64,000 bases of DNA from a virus. The stretch lies in the IMG/VR virus record IMGVR_UViG_3300018790_000468, positions 48,224-112,223 of that record. The stretch is one strand, 5' to 3'. Below the pieces are notes generated by a model. That model saw nothing but the letters and a program-made list of their open reading frames with translations. It was not told the DNA's origin and did not search any database. The position numbers were made by a program, and so were the translations under genes. How positions within the stretch are numbered: position 1 is the stretch's first letter; each line of letters begins with the position of its first letter. This document shows positions 30,552 through 38,640 of this stretch, in pieces.

Positions 30552-31409
30552 ATGATTATCATCTTAGGCGGCGGATTTATAGGCGCGCAACTCCACAGCT
30601 TTTTAAACTGCAAATATTTCAACGTAAAGCTTGTAACCAGATCAGATATTGATTACTCTAACGAGAAGATTTTAACTGATTTTTTGTTAGCTAATAAACC
30701 ACGATTTATAATTAATTGTTCAGGGTACACTGGTTACCCGAATGTGGATAGCTGTGAAACAGACCGCGAAACTTGCTTGAGATATAATGTGCAAGTACCG
30801 CTCAATGTTTGCAATGTGTGTGCAAAACTTGGCATCAAGGTCATACATGTTTCATCTGGTTGCATATACAATGGATATGAAAAAGATTACACAGAAGAGG
30901 ATGTGCCTGACTTTGGAATTTTTAATAATGAGTCTAGCTTTTATTCAAAAACAAAGCACATGTTTGAAGTGGCATGTGCACCCTTCTTGCACAACACAGC
31001 CATACTGCGCGTCCGCATGCCCTTCACAAACACTACAGATCACAAAAACTACCTGCATAAATTGTACAAATACAGCAATCTCATCAACTTGAAGAATAGC
31101 GTCACGTATTTGGAGGATTTGAACCGCTTCATTTTCACTCTTTGTCAGGCCAACAATTTTAAAGGCGGTGCATACAATGTAGTTAGTTCAGAGCCAGTGC
31201 TTGCAGCTGATGTTGTTTCAATCTTCAAGAGCAATGGCATGGACAACACAGCATGGCGTTTCGTGGATTTGAGTGAACTTGATATCAAAGCTAACCGATC
31301 AAATTGTGTGCTTTCAAATAAAAAGATCATTGAACTGGGATTTGCTTTTCCAAACGCACATGCTGCCATGGATAAGTGCATAAAAGATATGAAGCAGTTG
31401 CTTGTATGA
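30552..31409 (+). CDS. NAD(P)-dependent sugar reductase/epimerase, RmlD-like SDR
   Basis: 285 aa. Seen: an N-terminal dinucleotide-binding ILGGGFIGAQL (G-x-G-x-x-G type), FIINCSGYTGYPNVDSCE, IHVSSGCIYNG with YSKTK (Tyr-x-x-x-Lys catalytic pair) and LRVRMPF. Closest in layout to dTDP-4-dehydrorhamnose reductase. It would act on nucleotide sugars and could feed the two glycosyltransferases in this window. ATGA overlap with the next gene. Confidence 0.78.
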   Translation: MIIILGGGFIGAQLHSFLNCKYFNVKLVTRSDIDYSNEKILTDFLLANKPRFIINCSGYTGYPNVDSCETDRETCLRYNVQVPLNVCNVCAKLGIKVIHVSSGCIYNGYEKDYTEEDVPDFGIFNNESSFYSKTKHMFEVACAPFLHNTAILRVRMPFTNTTDHKNYLHKLYKYSNLINLKNSVTYLEDLNRFIFTLCQANNFKGGAYNVVSSEPVLAADVVSIFKSNGMDNTAWRFVDLSELDIKANRSNCVLSNKKIIELGFAFPNAHAAMDKCIKDMKQLLV

Positions 31410-31690
31410 ATATTTTAAAATATTTCAAAAAGCTTGTAAAGCAATACACCCCAGGCACCATATTTGCATACAAAAAGGGTTTATATACTGGCAAGATGAT
31501 TGTATTGATCAGCAACAATGATGATCACAAGGCATTTCTTTTGCTGCCAAACATGCTACCGTATACTGTTAATCATAAGGATTTTAGCTATTTACTTGCC
31601 ACAGATGAACTTGAATACGTGGAAGAATTGCCAACCCATGTTTATGATATAATCAAAGCTCAGTATTTAAAAAACATCCATGCGGTGTAA
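31406..31690 (+). CDS. Small protein, unknown
   Basis: 94 aa from ATG 31406 (overlaps the RmlD-like stop). Starts MNILKYFKKLVKQYTPG; KGLYTGKMIVLIS and FLLLPNMLPYTVNHKDFSYL suggest a small SH3-like barrel. No family recognised. Confidence 0.5.
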   Translation: MNILKYFKKLVKQYTPGTIFAYKKGLYTGKMIVLISNNDDHKAFLLLPNMLPYTVNHKDFSYLLATDELEYVEELPTHVYDIIKAQYLKNIHAV

Positions 31691-31698
31691 ATAATGAC

Positions 31699-31899
31699 AT
31701 GAGTAATAATAACCCCGGTAATTTTGTCAGAGCTACTGGCATAGTTTCGCCCATAAGTGGGCAATTGTCCAAGCCCAAAATTGTGGAACGCATTGTGGAT
31801 GGCAAGCTTCATGTGGAAGCACATTGGTATGATCCCGCTAGCGGCTCTTTTATCCGCAAAGGCACAGTTGAAGTGAGAGACTTGCCTCAAAACAAATAA
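31699..31899 (+). CDS. Small protein, unknown
   Basis: 66 aa, beta-rich, with GIVSPISGQLSKPKIVERIV and GKLHVEAHWYDPASGSFIRK. It reads like a small beta-barrel. No family recognised. Confidence 0.5.
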   Translation: MSNNNPGNFVRATGIVSPISGQLSKPKIVERIVDGKLHVEAHWYDPASGSFIRKGTVEVRDLPQNK

Positions 31900-31901
31900 T
31901 A

Positions 31902-31929
31902 TTGTTTTCTCTTAAACTTCATACATAAT
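31902..31929 (+). promoter_or_regulatory. Early promoter of primase
   Basis: TTGTTT (31902-31907), 16 bp, CATAAT (31924-31929), 6 nt to the GTG at 31936. It supports this GTG; the ATG at 31932 reads into a stop. Confidence 0.55.
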
Positions 31930-31935
31930 ACATGT

Positions 31936-32979
31936 GTGATACTATTACCTGAGGAGTTCATTGTAACTAAATTCTTACAACATGCAGGTTACGCAAAGTA
32001 TAAGCGGTTAGCTAATGTGTATGAAGGTGGCTGTCCCATGTGCAGGGAGGGCAAGAGCTGGGGAAGCAAGCGTAGGTTATTTTACCTACCAAAAAAGAAA
32101 GTTATATGCTGTCACAATTGTGGTTGGTACAGCACACCTTTAACTTGGATAAAGAAAGTTAGTGGTGCAGATGATATTGAGATTATAAGAGAAATAAAGG
32201 GATTCAGCTATAACATTGTGCAGGATTTATCCAAACAGAGTGAGGAACCAAAAAAAGAGATTATCAGAAGCACCTTGCCAGACAACTGCATAAATTTAAA
32301 TGACCCCTCGCAAACAAATTTCTATAAGAATGAAAAGGTTGTGCAGCTTGCATTAGCTTATGTCAAAGAAAGAAGACTCAATACTTGCATTAACGCACCA
32401 CCAACGTTCTATGTGTCATTGACAGATGTTGTGCACAAGAACAGACTTGTCATACCTTTCTTCTATAATAAAGAAATTATCTTCTATCAAACACGCACCC
32501 TGCTACAAGCAGACAACAAGACCAAACCCAAGTACCTCTCCAAGATTTCTGGTGAGAAGTCTTTGTTCAACATTGATAATGTGAAGGATGACTTGGATTG
32601 CATCTTTATTTTTGAGGGTCCCATTGATTCGTGTTTTGTCAAGAATGGGGTGAGCGTTACTGGCATTCAGGAACGAAGCAAGCAAACGTTCAATGAGCTA
32701 CAAAAGAAGCAACTGGATCAATACAAGTTCCACAAGCGTATTTTTGTGCTTGATTCACAATGGCAAGATGAAGCAAGCATGAGAAAGACCAGAATTTTAT
32801 TACAACAAAACGAATGTGTGTTCATATGGCCAGAGAAGCTGGGCAAAAAATTTAAAGATTTTAATGACATATGCATGCACACACAACGAGATTTCATCAA
32901 GCCAGAGATTGTGCTGAACCATGCTTTTGATGGCGTGAAGGGGTTAGTACAATTAAGCAGAATTAAGCGTTATCGTTAG
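31936..32979 (+). CDS. 61: DNA primase (gp61 type)
   Basis: 347 aa (T4 342), GTG start. Makes RNA primers with gp41 helicase. Seen: zinc-binding CPMC (C33, C36) and CCHNC (C59, C62), then a TOPRIM-type core with CIFIFEGPIDSCFVKNGVSV (E and D metal residues) and FVLDSQWQDEAS. All elements are present. Its 3' end overlaps the convergent gene 32963-33379 by 17 nt. Confidence 0.9.
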   Translation: MILLPEEFIVTKFLQHAGYAKYKRLANVYEGGCPMCREGKSWGSKRRLFYLPKKKVICCHNCGWYSTPLTWIKKVSGADDIEIIREIKGFSYNIVQDLSKQSEEPKKEIIRSTLPDNCINLNDPSQTNFYKNEKVVQLALAYVKERRLNTCINAPPTFYVSLTDVVHKNRLVIPFFYNKEIIFYQTRTLLQADNKTKPKYLSKISGEKSLFNIDNVKDDLDCIFIFEGPIDSCFVKNGVSVTGIQERSKQTFNELQKKQLDQYKFHKRIFVLDSQWQDEASMRKTRILLQQNECVFIWPEKLGKKFKDFNDICMHTQRDFIKPEIVLNHAFDGVKGLVQLSRIKRYR

Positions 32980-33379
32980 AACCTGCAATCAAGTAACCCT
33001 TGAGTGACTCTGCAAGAGAACTCAGATCCACTGCAACACGTGCAATCTTCTTTGTCTCACTGCGCGCAATTTTTTCAAACATGGAATCACAACCTGACTT
33101 GTGCAGTTTTGTTTGAATGGACTCATCATTCACACCATTGAGATAGTTAATGAATTCATCTATTCTGCCAATCCATGACTCCAGCTCTCCCAATTGGTGT
33201 GCTTGTGATTCTTGTTTGGCCTGTGACACTTGATCGCTGCCTGGTGTGGCACCAAATTGCTTAACGTCTGTTGTTTGCAGCTGTTGATTTGCAGCTTCTT
33301 GATCGGCTGTGGGTTGCACTGCAGCTTCATCGGCTTCAAACAAGGAAATAAATCTATCGGAAAAACTTTTCATAGTCAT
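32963..33379 (-). CDS. Capsid-targeted protein, unknown
   Basis: 138 aa. The tag MTMKSFSDRFISLFEADEA contains LFE|A, a very good prohead-protease-type site. A Gln/Ala-rich disordered stretch follows (about 20-60), then a helical domain LESWIGRIDEFINYLNG, with KKIARVAVDLSSLAESLKGY. No family recognised. Perfect TATAAATA 12 nt upstream. Confidence 0.65.
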   Translation of the reverse strand: MTMKSFSDRFISLFEADEAAVQPTADQEAANQQLQTTDVKQFGATPGSDQVSQAKQESQAHQLGELESWIGRIDEFINYLNGVNDESIQTKLHKSGCDSMFEKIARSETKKIARVAVDLSSLAESLKGYLIAGSNDNA

Positions 33380-33385
33380 AATTAC

Positions 33386-33393
33386 ATTAAATA
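33386..33393 (+). promoter_or_regulatory. Late promoter (ATTAAATA)
   Basis: 5 nt before the ATG at 33399. It overlaps the divergent TATAAATA at 33392-33399. Confidence 0.55.
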
Positions 33394-33399
33394 TTTATA
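33392..33399 (-). promoter_or_regulatory. Late promoter (perfect TATAAATA)
   Basis: On the - strand, 12 nt before the ATG at 33379. Confidence 0.7.
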
Positions 33400-33767
33400 T
33401 GATCTCGTTCAAAAAAATGTGTGAAGATGCACAAATGTATTCGGGTGACCGATATGTTGCAGGCATAGCTTCACGTGAGCTCAAGTCAAACCCCATTAGC
33501 ATAGCAGATTTGTATGGTAATCAAGATCAATACCCAAATAAGCAGAATATTGCACGTGTTACTCCTTCAGAATTAACAAACATATTAGATTTACTTGGCC
33601 AATTGTATTTGATCTGCGAGAATCTATTCACCAAATACAACTTGGCATTGGGCAACCCCACAATCAAGAACAAATTGCTTCTGAAGTTGGCGCTGTTGAT
33701 TGTCAGAAAAATGTATGCTGCAACTAAGAAATTAGCAAACATTACGAGAAAAGTAGTTGATAGTTAA
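33399..33767 (+). CDS. Small tagged helical protein, unknown
   Basis: 122 aa from ATG 33399, which the late element places 5 nt downstream. The N-terminus MISFKKMCEDAQ is a plausible but weaker capsid tag (M-C-E|D). The rest is helical with SELTNILDLLGQLYLICENL and LLKLALLIVRKMYAATKKL. No family recognised. Confidence 0.55.
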   Translation: MISFKKMCEDAQMYSGDRYVAGIASRELKSNPISIADLYGNQDQYPNKQNIARVTPSELTNILDLLGQLYLICENLFTKYNLALGNPTIKNKLLLKLALLIVRKMYAATKKLANITRKVVDS

Positions 33768-33784
33768 TGTATTTCCGTTACCAT
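33757..33784 (+). promoter_or_regulatory. Early promoter of 33792-34835
   Basis: TTGATA (33757-33762), 16 bp, TACCAT (33779-33784), 7 nt to the GTG at 33792. Confidence 0.45.
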
Positions 33785-33791
33785 ATGTCTT

Positions 33792-34184
33792 GTGATTAGT
33801 ATTATCAAGAGCATCATGACAACGCTTGTTGTCAGCACAGCCATCACAATCTTGCTGCTTCCCATACAGCCACATTATGTCACCGGTTTCCTACTAACAA
33901 CCATCATACAGTTTATTGTTTTTTATGTAGTAGGCAGTGTCATGGAGTTTATTGGTGAATTGAAATTGAAAGAGATAAATGCTTTCAAGTTGCAAGAACT
34001 TTCAAGACAGAGCATGGAGGTGGTGTGTCCCTGTTTCAAGAAGATCAAAGAAATCATACCCATTGATTTGAACTCTAAGAATTCTTACAGGTGCAATGAT
34101 TGTGGCAAGACCAACAGCATTGTTATTACTGCAGAAACTGCACATACTACAGAGCCAATTAGTGGTTTTGAGCCACCTGTATGA
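33792..34184 (+). CDS. Membrane protein with zinc-ribbon-like Cys pairs
   Basis: 130 aa, GTG start. Two hydrophobic segments (about residues 8-25 and 30-50) predict membrane insertion. A soluble part then has two Cys pairs, VCPCFKK and RCNDCGK (about residues 77-107), a probable zinc ribbon. I recall similar proteins in T4-like aquatic phages without a known role. ATGA overlap with the next gene; early promoter upstream. Confidence 0.6.
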   Translation: MISIIKSIMTTLVVSTAITILLLPIQPHYVTGFLLTTIIQFIVFYVVGSVMEFIGELKLKEINAFKLQELSRQSMEVVCPCFKKIKEIIPIDLNSKNSYRCNDCGKTNSIVITAETAHTTEPISGFEPPV

Positions 34185-34537
34185 TTGAATTTAAAGAAGT
34201 GCCACCCACATCAATTCATGCAACTCTGCCTGTTGCTGCAGATTATAGCCAATTCAAACCACTAGCTGAAGCATTATTTTCTAAGAAAGATATAAACAGC
34301 GGCGCCATTCTTACATATCCTATAACAACTGTGGGTGATTTCATGGATGTCTTTTTTTTACTTTTAAAAGAAATTACTATTCAGAATGCTGACTTGAATA
34401 ACGAATTATATCAAGCACAAACCATCCTTAAATCCATCTACAAAGAAAATAATAACTTAGAAAAGCTGTTGACTATGTTGCTGGGTACCATTATAAAAAG
34501 ATATGAATACAAAACAAACAATACAAGTACAAACTAA
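34181..34537 (+). CDS. Small protein, unknown
   Basis: 118 aa; helical second half with FMDVFFLLLKEITIQNADL and a C-terminal heptad-like stretch LEKLLTMLLGTIIKRY. No family recognised. It overlaps the next gene by 35 nt. Confidence 0.5.
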   Translation: MIEFKEVPPTSIHATLPVAADYSQFKPLAEALFSKKDINSGAILTYPITTVGDFMDVFFLLLKEITIQNADLNNELYQAQTILKSIYKENNNLEKLLTMLLGTIIKRYEYKTNNTSTN

Positions 34538-34835
34538 AACGACAACTGAAGAGCTCACGCTGGAGTGTGCTGCACGGTGGCTTTCTCTCATGGAAGCTAT
34601 TTATATAGTAGGAAAAAAAGCCGATAATCTAGGAATCAATATTGACAAAAATATGTCCTGGATCAAGCCCATCAGCTTTCAAAAATATATGGATGAGAGA
34701 CTGCCCTCCATGGTCAACGAGATAGAATTAGATTTGGGTATTTTCAAGGGCGGGTTAGAGCGCTGCAACACAAGCAAAGCAAAGATTGCAAGCCAAGAAG
34801 CAGATGAAGTGGACAGCGTTACAACTTACTCGTAA
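34503..34835 (+). CDS. Small protein, unknown
   Basis: 110 aa; helical, with LECAARWLSLMEAIYIVGKK and LPSMVNEIELDLGIF. No family recognised. The 3' end overlaps the convergent neck gene by 10 nt. Confidence 0.45.
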   Translation: MNTKQTIQVQTKTTTEELTLECAARWLSLMEAIYIVGKKADNLGINIDKNMSWIKPISFQKYMDERLPSMVNEIELDLGIFKGGLERCNTSKAKIASQEADEVDSVTTYS

Positions 34836-35587
34836 TCACCATACACACTAGTATTATTTGTACCATCAAATACAGTTGTCTTTGACAACACGTTCACATC
34901 AAATGGATAGTTCTTGGTGGCACCAATGGCATTTGCATCTTTTGCATCATCAAACACCTGTGTGTTTCCTTTTTCTGCTGTGAGGCCCGGCTCGAAACTA
35001 GTTTCATACCTCTTGGCTTTTAGCAACCAAACATAATGACCCAACAGTGGGTTGATTTTGTTTATATCTTGATCCAACCGCTCTGTAATTTCAAACAGCT
35101 TGCCGTCTCGTTCACCTGGTCTATCAGAACCATATTCTGTTAATTTGAACACATCACCTGATTTGGGTTCAATGGTGTAGCCATGAAATAAAGCAGACAA
35201 TGAAGGAGTGTTGTATGCCTCATAAAAAGAACTTATGTGTATGTACATGGTGATGTCATCATCTGACTGAAACCCATACTTGCTCAATAACAGTGAATTC
35301 TCATTCAGATCAATGTATGTGATGAAATTGATGGGTATGCCATATACTGATGCGGGTTGTTCACCATAAAAATTATCACCGGAAAGAACTGGGTTGTATG
35401 TGTTGACATAGTATGTTACCCGAGTCCCATACAGGTTAATCTGTTCTCTGTACACATTTGATACCATATCACGTTCACATTGATTGGTACCCTTGTCCAT
35501 GAACCGGAAACATGTGTTCTCAGTTGTGTTGGATGGCAGAGGGTAAAACCTCACATCTGGATTGCCGGTATACCTATCAATGCTCAT
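34826..35587 (-). CDS. 14: Neck protein (gp14-like)
   Basis: 253 aa (T4 gp14 256). T4 gp14 joins the filled head to the tail. Identification rests on length, context near terminase, and segments I associate with gp14 of T4-like aquatic phages: VYREQINLYGTRVTYYVNTY, DLNENSLLLSKYGFQSDDDI and KLFEITERLDQDINKINPL followed by LGHYVWLLKAKRYETSFEPG. It lies 1 nt after 35589-35945 in a leftward late operon. No tag, as expected for a connector protein. Confidence 0.65.
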   Translation of the reverse strand: MSIDRYTGNPDVRFYPLPSNTTENTCFRFMDKGTNQCERDMVSNVYREQINLYGTRVTYYVNTYNPVLSGDNFYGEQPASVYGIPINFITYIDLNENSLLLSKYGFQSDDDITMYIHISSFYEAYNTPSLSALFHGYTIEPKSGDVFKLTEYGSDRPGERDGKLFEITERLDQDINKINPLLGHYVWLLKAKRYETSFEPGLTAEKGNTQVFDDAKDANAIGATKNYPFDVNVLSKTTVFDGTNNTSVYGDYE

Positions 35588-35588
35588 A

Positions 35589-35945
35589 TTACCTTTGCAT
35601 CATGTATCGGTTTGTTTGTTTATCAAAATACACGCTGATTCCTGTGTTGCCAAGCTTCTTAACTTCACCTGGCAGAATAATACCTATATTGAACCTTTGC
35701 TTGAGTTTGTTTAGCTCAGAAGGTGACAACACCTTTACACCTGTTTTGCCTTTGCGTAAATTATCCAGCTTGGCAAACGATCCCATGTCTGGTTGATGCA
35801 TGTCAGGTACAAATTCTCTGTGCTTGCGGTTTATGCCCGATCGACCTATTGCATGATGGTGTCGTTTCTTTGTGCCTATCTTCATGCCCACAATCTTGTC
35901 CACGTTCTTTTTATTTGACTTGGCAAAGTAGTCCTTGAAGGTCAT
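35589..35945 (-). CDS. Small basic protein, unknown
   Basis: 118 aa, strongly basic in its first half (KKRHHHAIGRSGINRKHR). The N-terminus MTFKDYFAKSNKK resembles the capsid tag but lacks the Glu cleavage site, so it is not counted as one. First gene of the operon with the gp14-like neck gene; late element CTTAAATA 5 nt upstream. Confidence 0.5.
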   Translation of the reverse strand: MTFKDYFAKSNKKNVDKIVGMKIGTKKRHHHAIGRSGINRKHREFVPDMHQPDMGSFAKLDNLRKGKTGVKVLSPSELNKLKQRFNIGIILPGEVKKLGNTGISVYFDKQTNRYMMQR

Positions 35946-35950
35946 AAAGG

Positions 35951-35958
35951 TATTTAAG
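35951..35958 (-). promoter_or_regulatory. Late promoter (CTTAAATA)
   Basis: On the - strand, 5 nt before the ATG at 35945. Confidence 0.5.
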
Positions 35959-35959
35959 C

Positions 35960-36001
35960 AAAAAAAACCCCTCTTTGGGAGGGGTTTAAAAACTTTTTTT
36001 T
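35960..36001 (-). terminator. Bidirectional intrinsic terminator
   Basis: 9-bp perfect stem (35965-35973 AAACCCCTC with 35979-35987 GAGGGGTTT), 5-nt loop. It is flanked by eight A (35960-35967, a U-tract for leftward mRNA) and a T run after 35993 (for rightward mRNA). It ends the 36010-36921 gene. It is the only strong hairpin terminator seen in the window. Confidence 0.85.
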
Positions 36002-36009
36002 AATCTATT

Positions 36010-36921
36010 TTAGAGGTTAAATGCTGACTTACCGGCGACAATCTTGGAGCTAACTACGTTTGCTTTGCCCTTGACTGAGGTAGGAGCGCCACCGCTAACA
36101 CCACCACCCACTAGGGCATGGCCTTTTTCACCATCTGCGCCAACCTTATCAGTGTACTTACCGTCGCCACCTTTACCAGCCTTCTTACCAGCTGTTGATA
36201 CTTCACTTGGAACGACATTGGAACCTGACGAAACTTTGTTCAATCCTTTGTTGAGCTTCTCTGCATCAACCACTGCATGGCCGACTTCTTCTGCATCTAC
36301 TGCTTCACCAGCAACTTCACGTGCTTCTTCTTGTTGCTCGTGTCCCATTTCAGAATTCTCTTCACCTGCACCCTCTTCATCAGTGACATCTTCATCAGCA
36401 GGGCACTTCTCGTGAGCCAGTTGCAGAAGCTCCAATGCCTTGGCAATGAGCTCTTTGGAGTTCATCTCAGCTTCAGACTTTGCACCTTCATCACCAGTGT
36501 CGATGTCCAGCTGCTGTGCATCCAGAGCCTCCATGTCCTGGGGCTGGCCTTCGCCACCCATCACATCTTCGTAAAGTTTGTCAAAAATAGATTTATTGTT
36601 CATGAAATTATTTATATTCTCTTTCACCTTTTTTTTCACATTATTTGAAAATTTCTCTGGTTCGTAGTGATTATCTTCACCTTTGTTGGTCTTAGGATCC
36701 ACAATGTTCTTGTTGAACCCATCAGCATTCTCTGGGCCTGAGTCTTTATGAAAGTAAGGTTGTGCAGGCTGACCATCATCTTGCAGAGGCTCTGTTATTT
36801 TAACAGAAGGAATTGCATGCAGTGGTTTGCCAGGCTTGGTGCCAAATTTGGCTTTTGGGTCAGCCAGCTTGGTTGCTTCATAGAGAGCTGATAAATCTAA
36901 TAGGTCGCGAACTTTATTCAT
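36010..36921 (-). CDS. Acidic capsid-targeted protein with two tag-like sites
   Basis: 303 aa from ATG 36921, chosen because the late element CATAAATA ends 5 nt upstream; a longer start would overlap terminase. The tag MNKVRDLLDLSALYEATK holds LYE|A. A second similar segment, NNKSIFDKLYEDVMGGEG, occurs near residue 110. The middle is very acidic (Glu/Ala-rich helices, EEGAGEENSEMGHEQQEEAR), and the C-terminus is Gly/Lys-rich ending VAGKSAFNL. Composition recalls prohead core or internal proteins. It lies divergently from terminase and is closed by the terminator at 35960. Confidence 0.65.
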   Translation of the reverse strand: MNKVRDLLDLSALYEATKLADPKAKFGTKPGKPLHAIPSVKITEPLQDDGQPAQPYFHKDSGPENADGFNKNIVDPKTNKGEDNHYEPEKFSNNVKKKVKENINNFMNNKSIFDKLYEDVMGGEGQPQDMEALDAQQLDIDTGDEGAKSEAEMNSKELIAKALELLQLAHEKCPADEDVTDEEGAGEENSEMGHEQQEEAREVAGEAVDAEEVGHAVVDAEKLNKGLNKVSSGSNVVPSEVSTAGKKAGKGGDGKYTDKVGADGEKGHALVGGGVSGGAPTSVKGKANVVSSKIVAGKSAFNL

Positions 36922-36928
36922 ATAAGTA
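36921..36928 (+). promoter_or_regulatory. Late promoter of terminase (TATAAGTA)
   Basis: 8 nt before the ATG at 36937; overlaps the divergent element 36927-36934. Confidence 0.5.
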
Positions 36929-36934
36929 TTTATG
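36927..36934 (-). promoter_or_regulatory. Late promoter (CATAAATA)
   Basis: On the - strand, 5 nt before the ATG at 36921. Confidence 0.65.
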
Positions 36935-36936
36935 GT

Positions 36937-38640
36937 ATGCACAGCAAAGAAAACAAATTTTATTTAGGCAATAAGAACTTACCCACACCTGAAACAAAAT
37001 TTGAGTGGACGCCAGTCATGTTGGCTGAGCTCAAGAAATGTAGCAAAAATATATTACACTTTGCTGAAAACTATTTTTACATTGTGAATCTGGACAGAGG
37101 CAAAGAGAAGATAAAACTACACAATTATCAAAGAAGAATTTTAAGATCCTTGCGTGACAACAGATTTGTTTGCTTCCTATCATCCAGACAAAGCGGCAAA
37201 ACCACATTGATGACCATATATGCACTGTGGATATCATGTTTCTTTGATGACCAACGCATTCTTCTTGTGGCAAACAAGGAGCAAACTGCAATCAACATTT
37301 TCAAACGTGTGCGAATGGCATATGAACAGCTTCCAAATTATTTGAAACCCGGTGCCATTGAGTATGGTAAAACATCCATGGTGCTTGGCAATGGCAGCAG
37401 CATTGGCATATCCACAACATCCTCGGATGCAGGCAGAGGTGACAGTTGCAACGTGCTCATCTTGGATGAGTTGGCATTCATTGATGATGGCATGGTGCAA
37501 GATTTTTGGAAATCTGTGTACCCCATCATCTCTTCATCTAAGAAATCAAAAATATTTGTTGCCAGCACTCCTAATGGAACTGGCAACTTGTTTCACGAAT
37601 TGTATTCTGGTGCTATAGAAGATTCAAATGGATGGAAAGCGGAAAGAGTAGATTGGTGGGAAGTGCCTGGTCGTGATGAAGAGTGGAAAGAGAAAACAAT
37701 TCGTTCACTGGGCAACAGAGAATACTTTGATCAAGAGTTTGGTAATGTGTTCCTGCAATCAGGTGAAAGTTCTCTATCAGAAAAACTTTTCGAGGAACTA
37801 AAAGGTGGATGCAAGGACCCAGAGTTTGTTTTTGAAAATGGCAAATACAGAGTGTGGGAAGAGCCTAATGAAAAAAATATTTACGTTGTTGGGGTGGATG
37901 TGGCTGAAGGTGTCAGCAACAATTACAGCGTGGTTCAAATACTGGATATTACAAATTTAAAAGAAATCAAGCAAGTGGCTGTGTATGGTGATAATAACAT
38001 TACGCCTTTTAACTTTATCTCTAAACTTTTAGAAATTTTAAAACAATGGGGCTCACCACCGGTGTTAATTGAAAGGAACAATTGCGGTGCTCAAGTTGTG
38101 GATCAACTGAAATTAACACATCACTATGAAAACATTGTTTCTTACTCACCAAAAATTAACGGTCAAGAATATGCAAACCGGGTTGGTGTTGTGGCACACA
38201 CAAATTCAAAATACAAAGGTGTCACTAACATGCGCTACTGGGTGAATGAATTGAAGGTTGTGAAGCTCTTTGATAGAGACACAGTGCTGGAATTAAAAAA
38301 CTTTGTGCGCTATCCCAATGGTACATGGGCTGCACGTCAAGGAGATCACAACGATGACAGGGTGATGTCTCTCATATGGGCTTTGATAATTCTTGAAAAT
38401 GAAGTGTGTGAAAAATATTTTGACATCATAGAGTATGATACCAACCGCAAGCCACTGCTTTTGAAGCTGTTTGATTATGGCATAAGAAGCTTCATGAAAC
38501 CATCAACTTACCTAAATAATGAGAAGGGTTATGATGAAAACAGCAACAACATGCCCATCATTATCACAGGCAATAACAACGACCCATTTGAAATTGATGA
38601 TCTCACATCACAAGGCTGGAAGAGGCTAAATGTCAACTAA
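36937..38640 (+). CDS. 17: Terminase large subunit (gp17)
   Basis: 567 aa (T4 610). Packaging motor ATPase and headful nuclease. Seen: adenine-region YQRRILRSLRDNRF, Walker A SSRQSGKTT (about 81-89), Walker B VLILDELAFI (about 172-181), coupling motif ASTPNGTGN, and nuclease residues VGVDVAEGVSNNYS, LIERNNCGAQVVDQL and DHNDDRVMSLIWAL. All catalytic residues intact. The probable small subunit (gp16) is 13 kb away on the other strand. It overlaps the next gene by 11 nt. Confidence 0.96.
   Translation: MHSKENKFYLGNKNLPTPETKFEWTPVMLAELKKCSKNILHFAENYFYIVNLDRGKEKIKLHNYQRRILRSLRDNRFVCFLSSRQSGKTTLMTIYALWISCFFDDQRILLVANKEQTAINIFKRVRMAYEQLPNYLKPGAIEYGKTSMVLGNGSSIGISTTSSDAGRGDSCNVLILDELAFIDDGMVQDFWKSVYPIISSSKKSKIFVASTPNGTGNLFHELYSGAIEDSNGWKAERVDWWEVPGRDEEWKEKTIRSLGNREYFDQEFGNVFLQSGESSLSEKLFEELKGGCKDPEFVFENGKYRVWEEPNEKNIYVVGVDVAEGVSNNYSVVQILDITNLKEIKQVAVYGDNNITPFNFISKLLEILKQWGSPPVLIERNNCGAQVVDQLKLTHHYENIVSYSPKINGQEYANRVGVVAHTNSKYKGVTNMRYWVNELKVVKLFDRDTVLELKNFVRYPNGTWAARQGDHNDDRVMSLIWALIILENEVCEKYFDIIEYDTNRKPLLLKLFDYGIRSFMKPSTYLNNEKGYDENSNNMPIIITGNNNDPFEIDDLTSQGWKRLNVN

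Noticed and set aside
35589-35945. Capsid-targeting tag on the small basic protein
   Set aside because: MTFKDYFAKSN has the right start but no hydrophobic-x-Glu cleavage site, so it was not counted.
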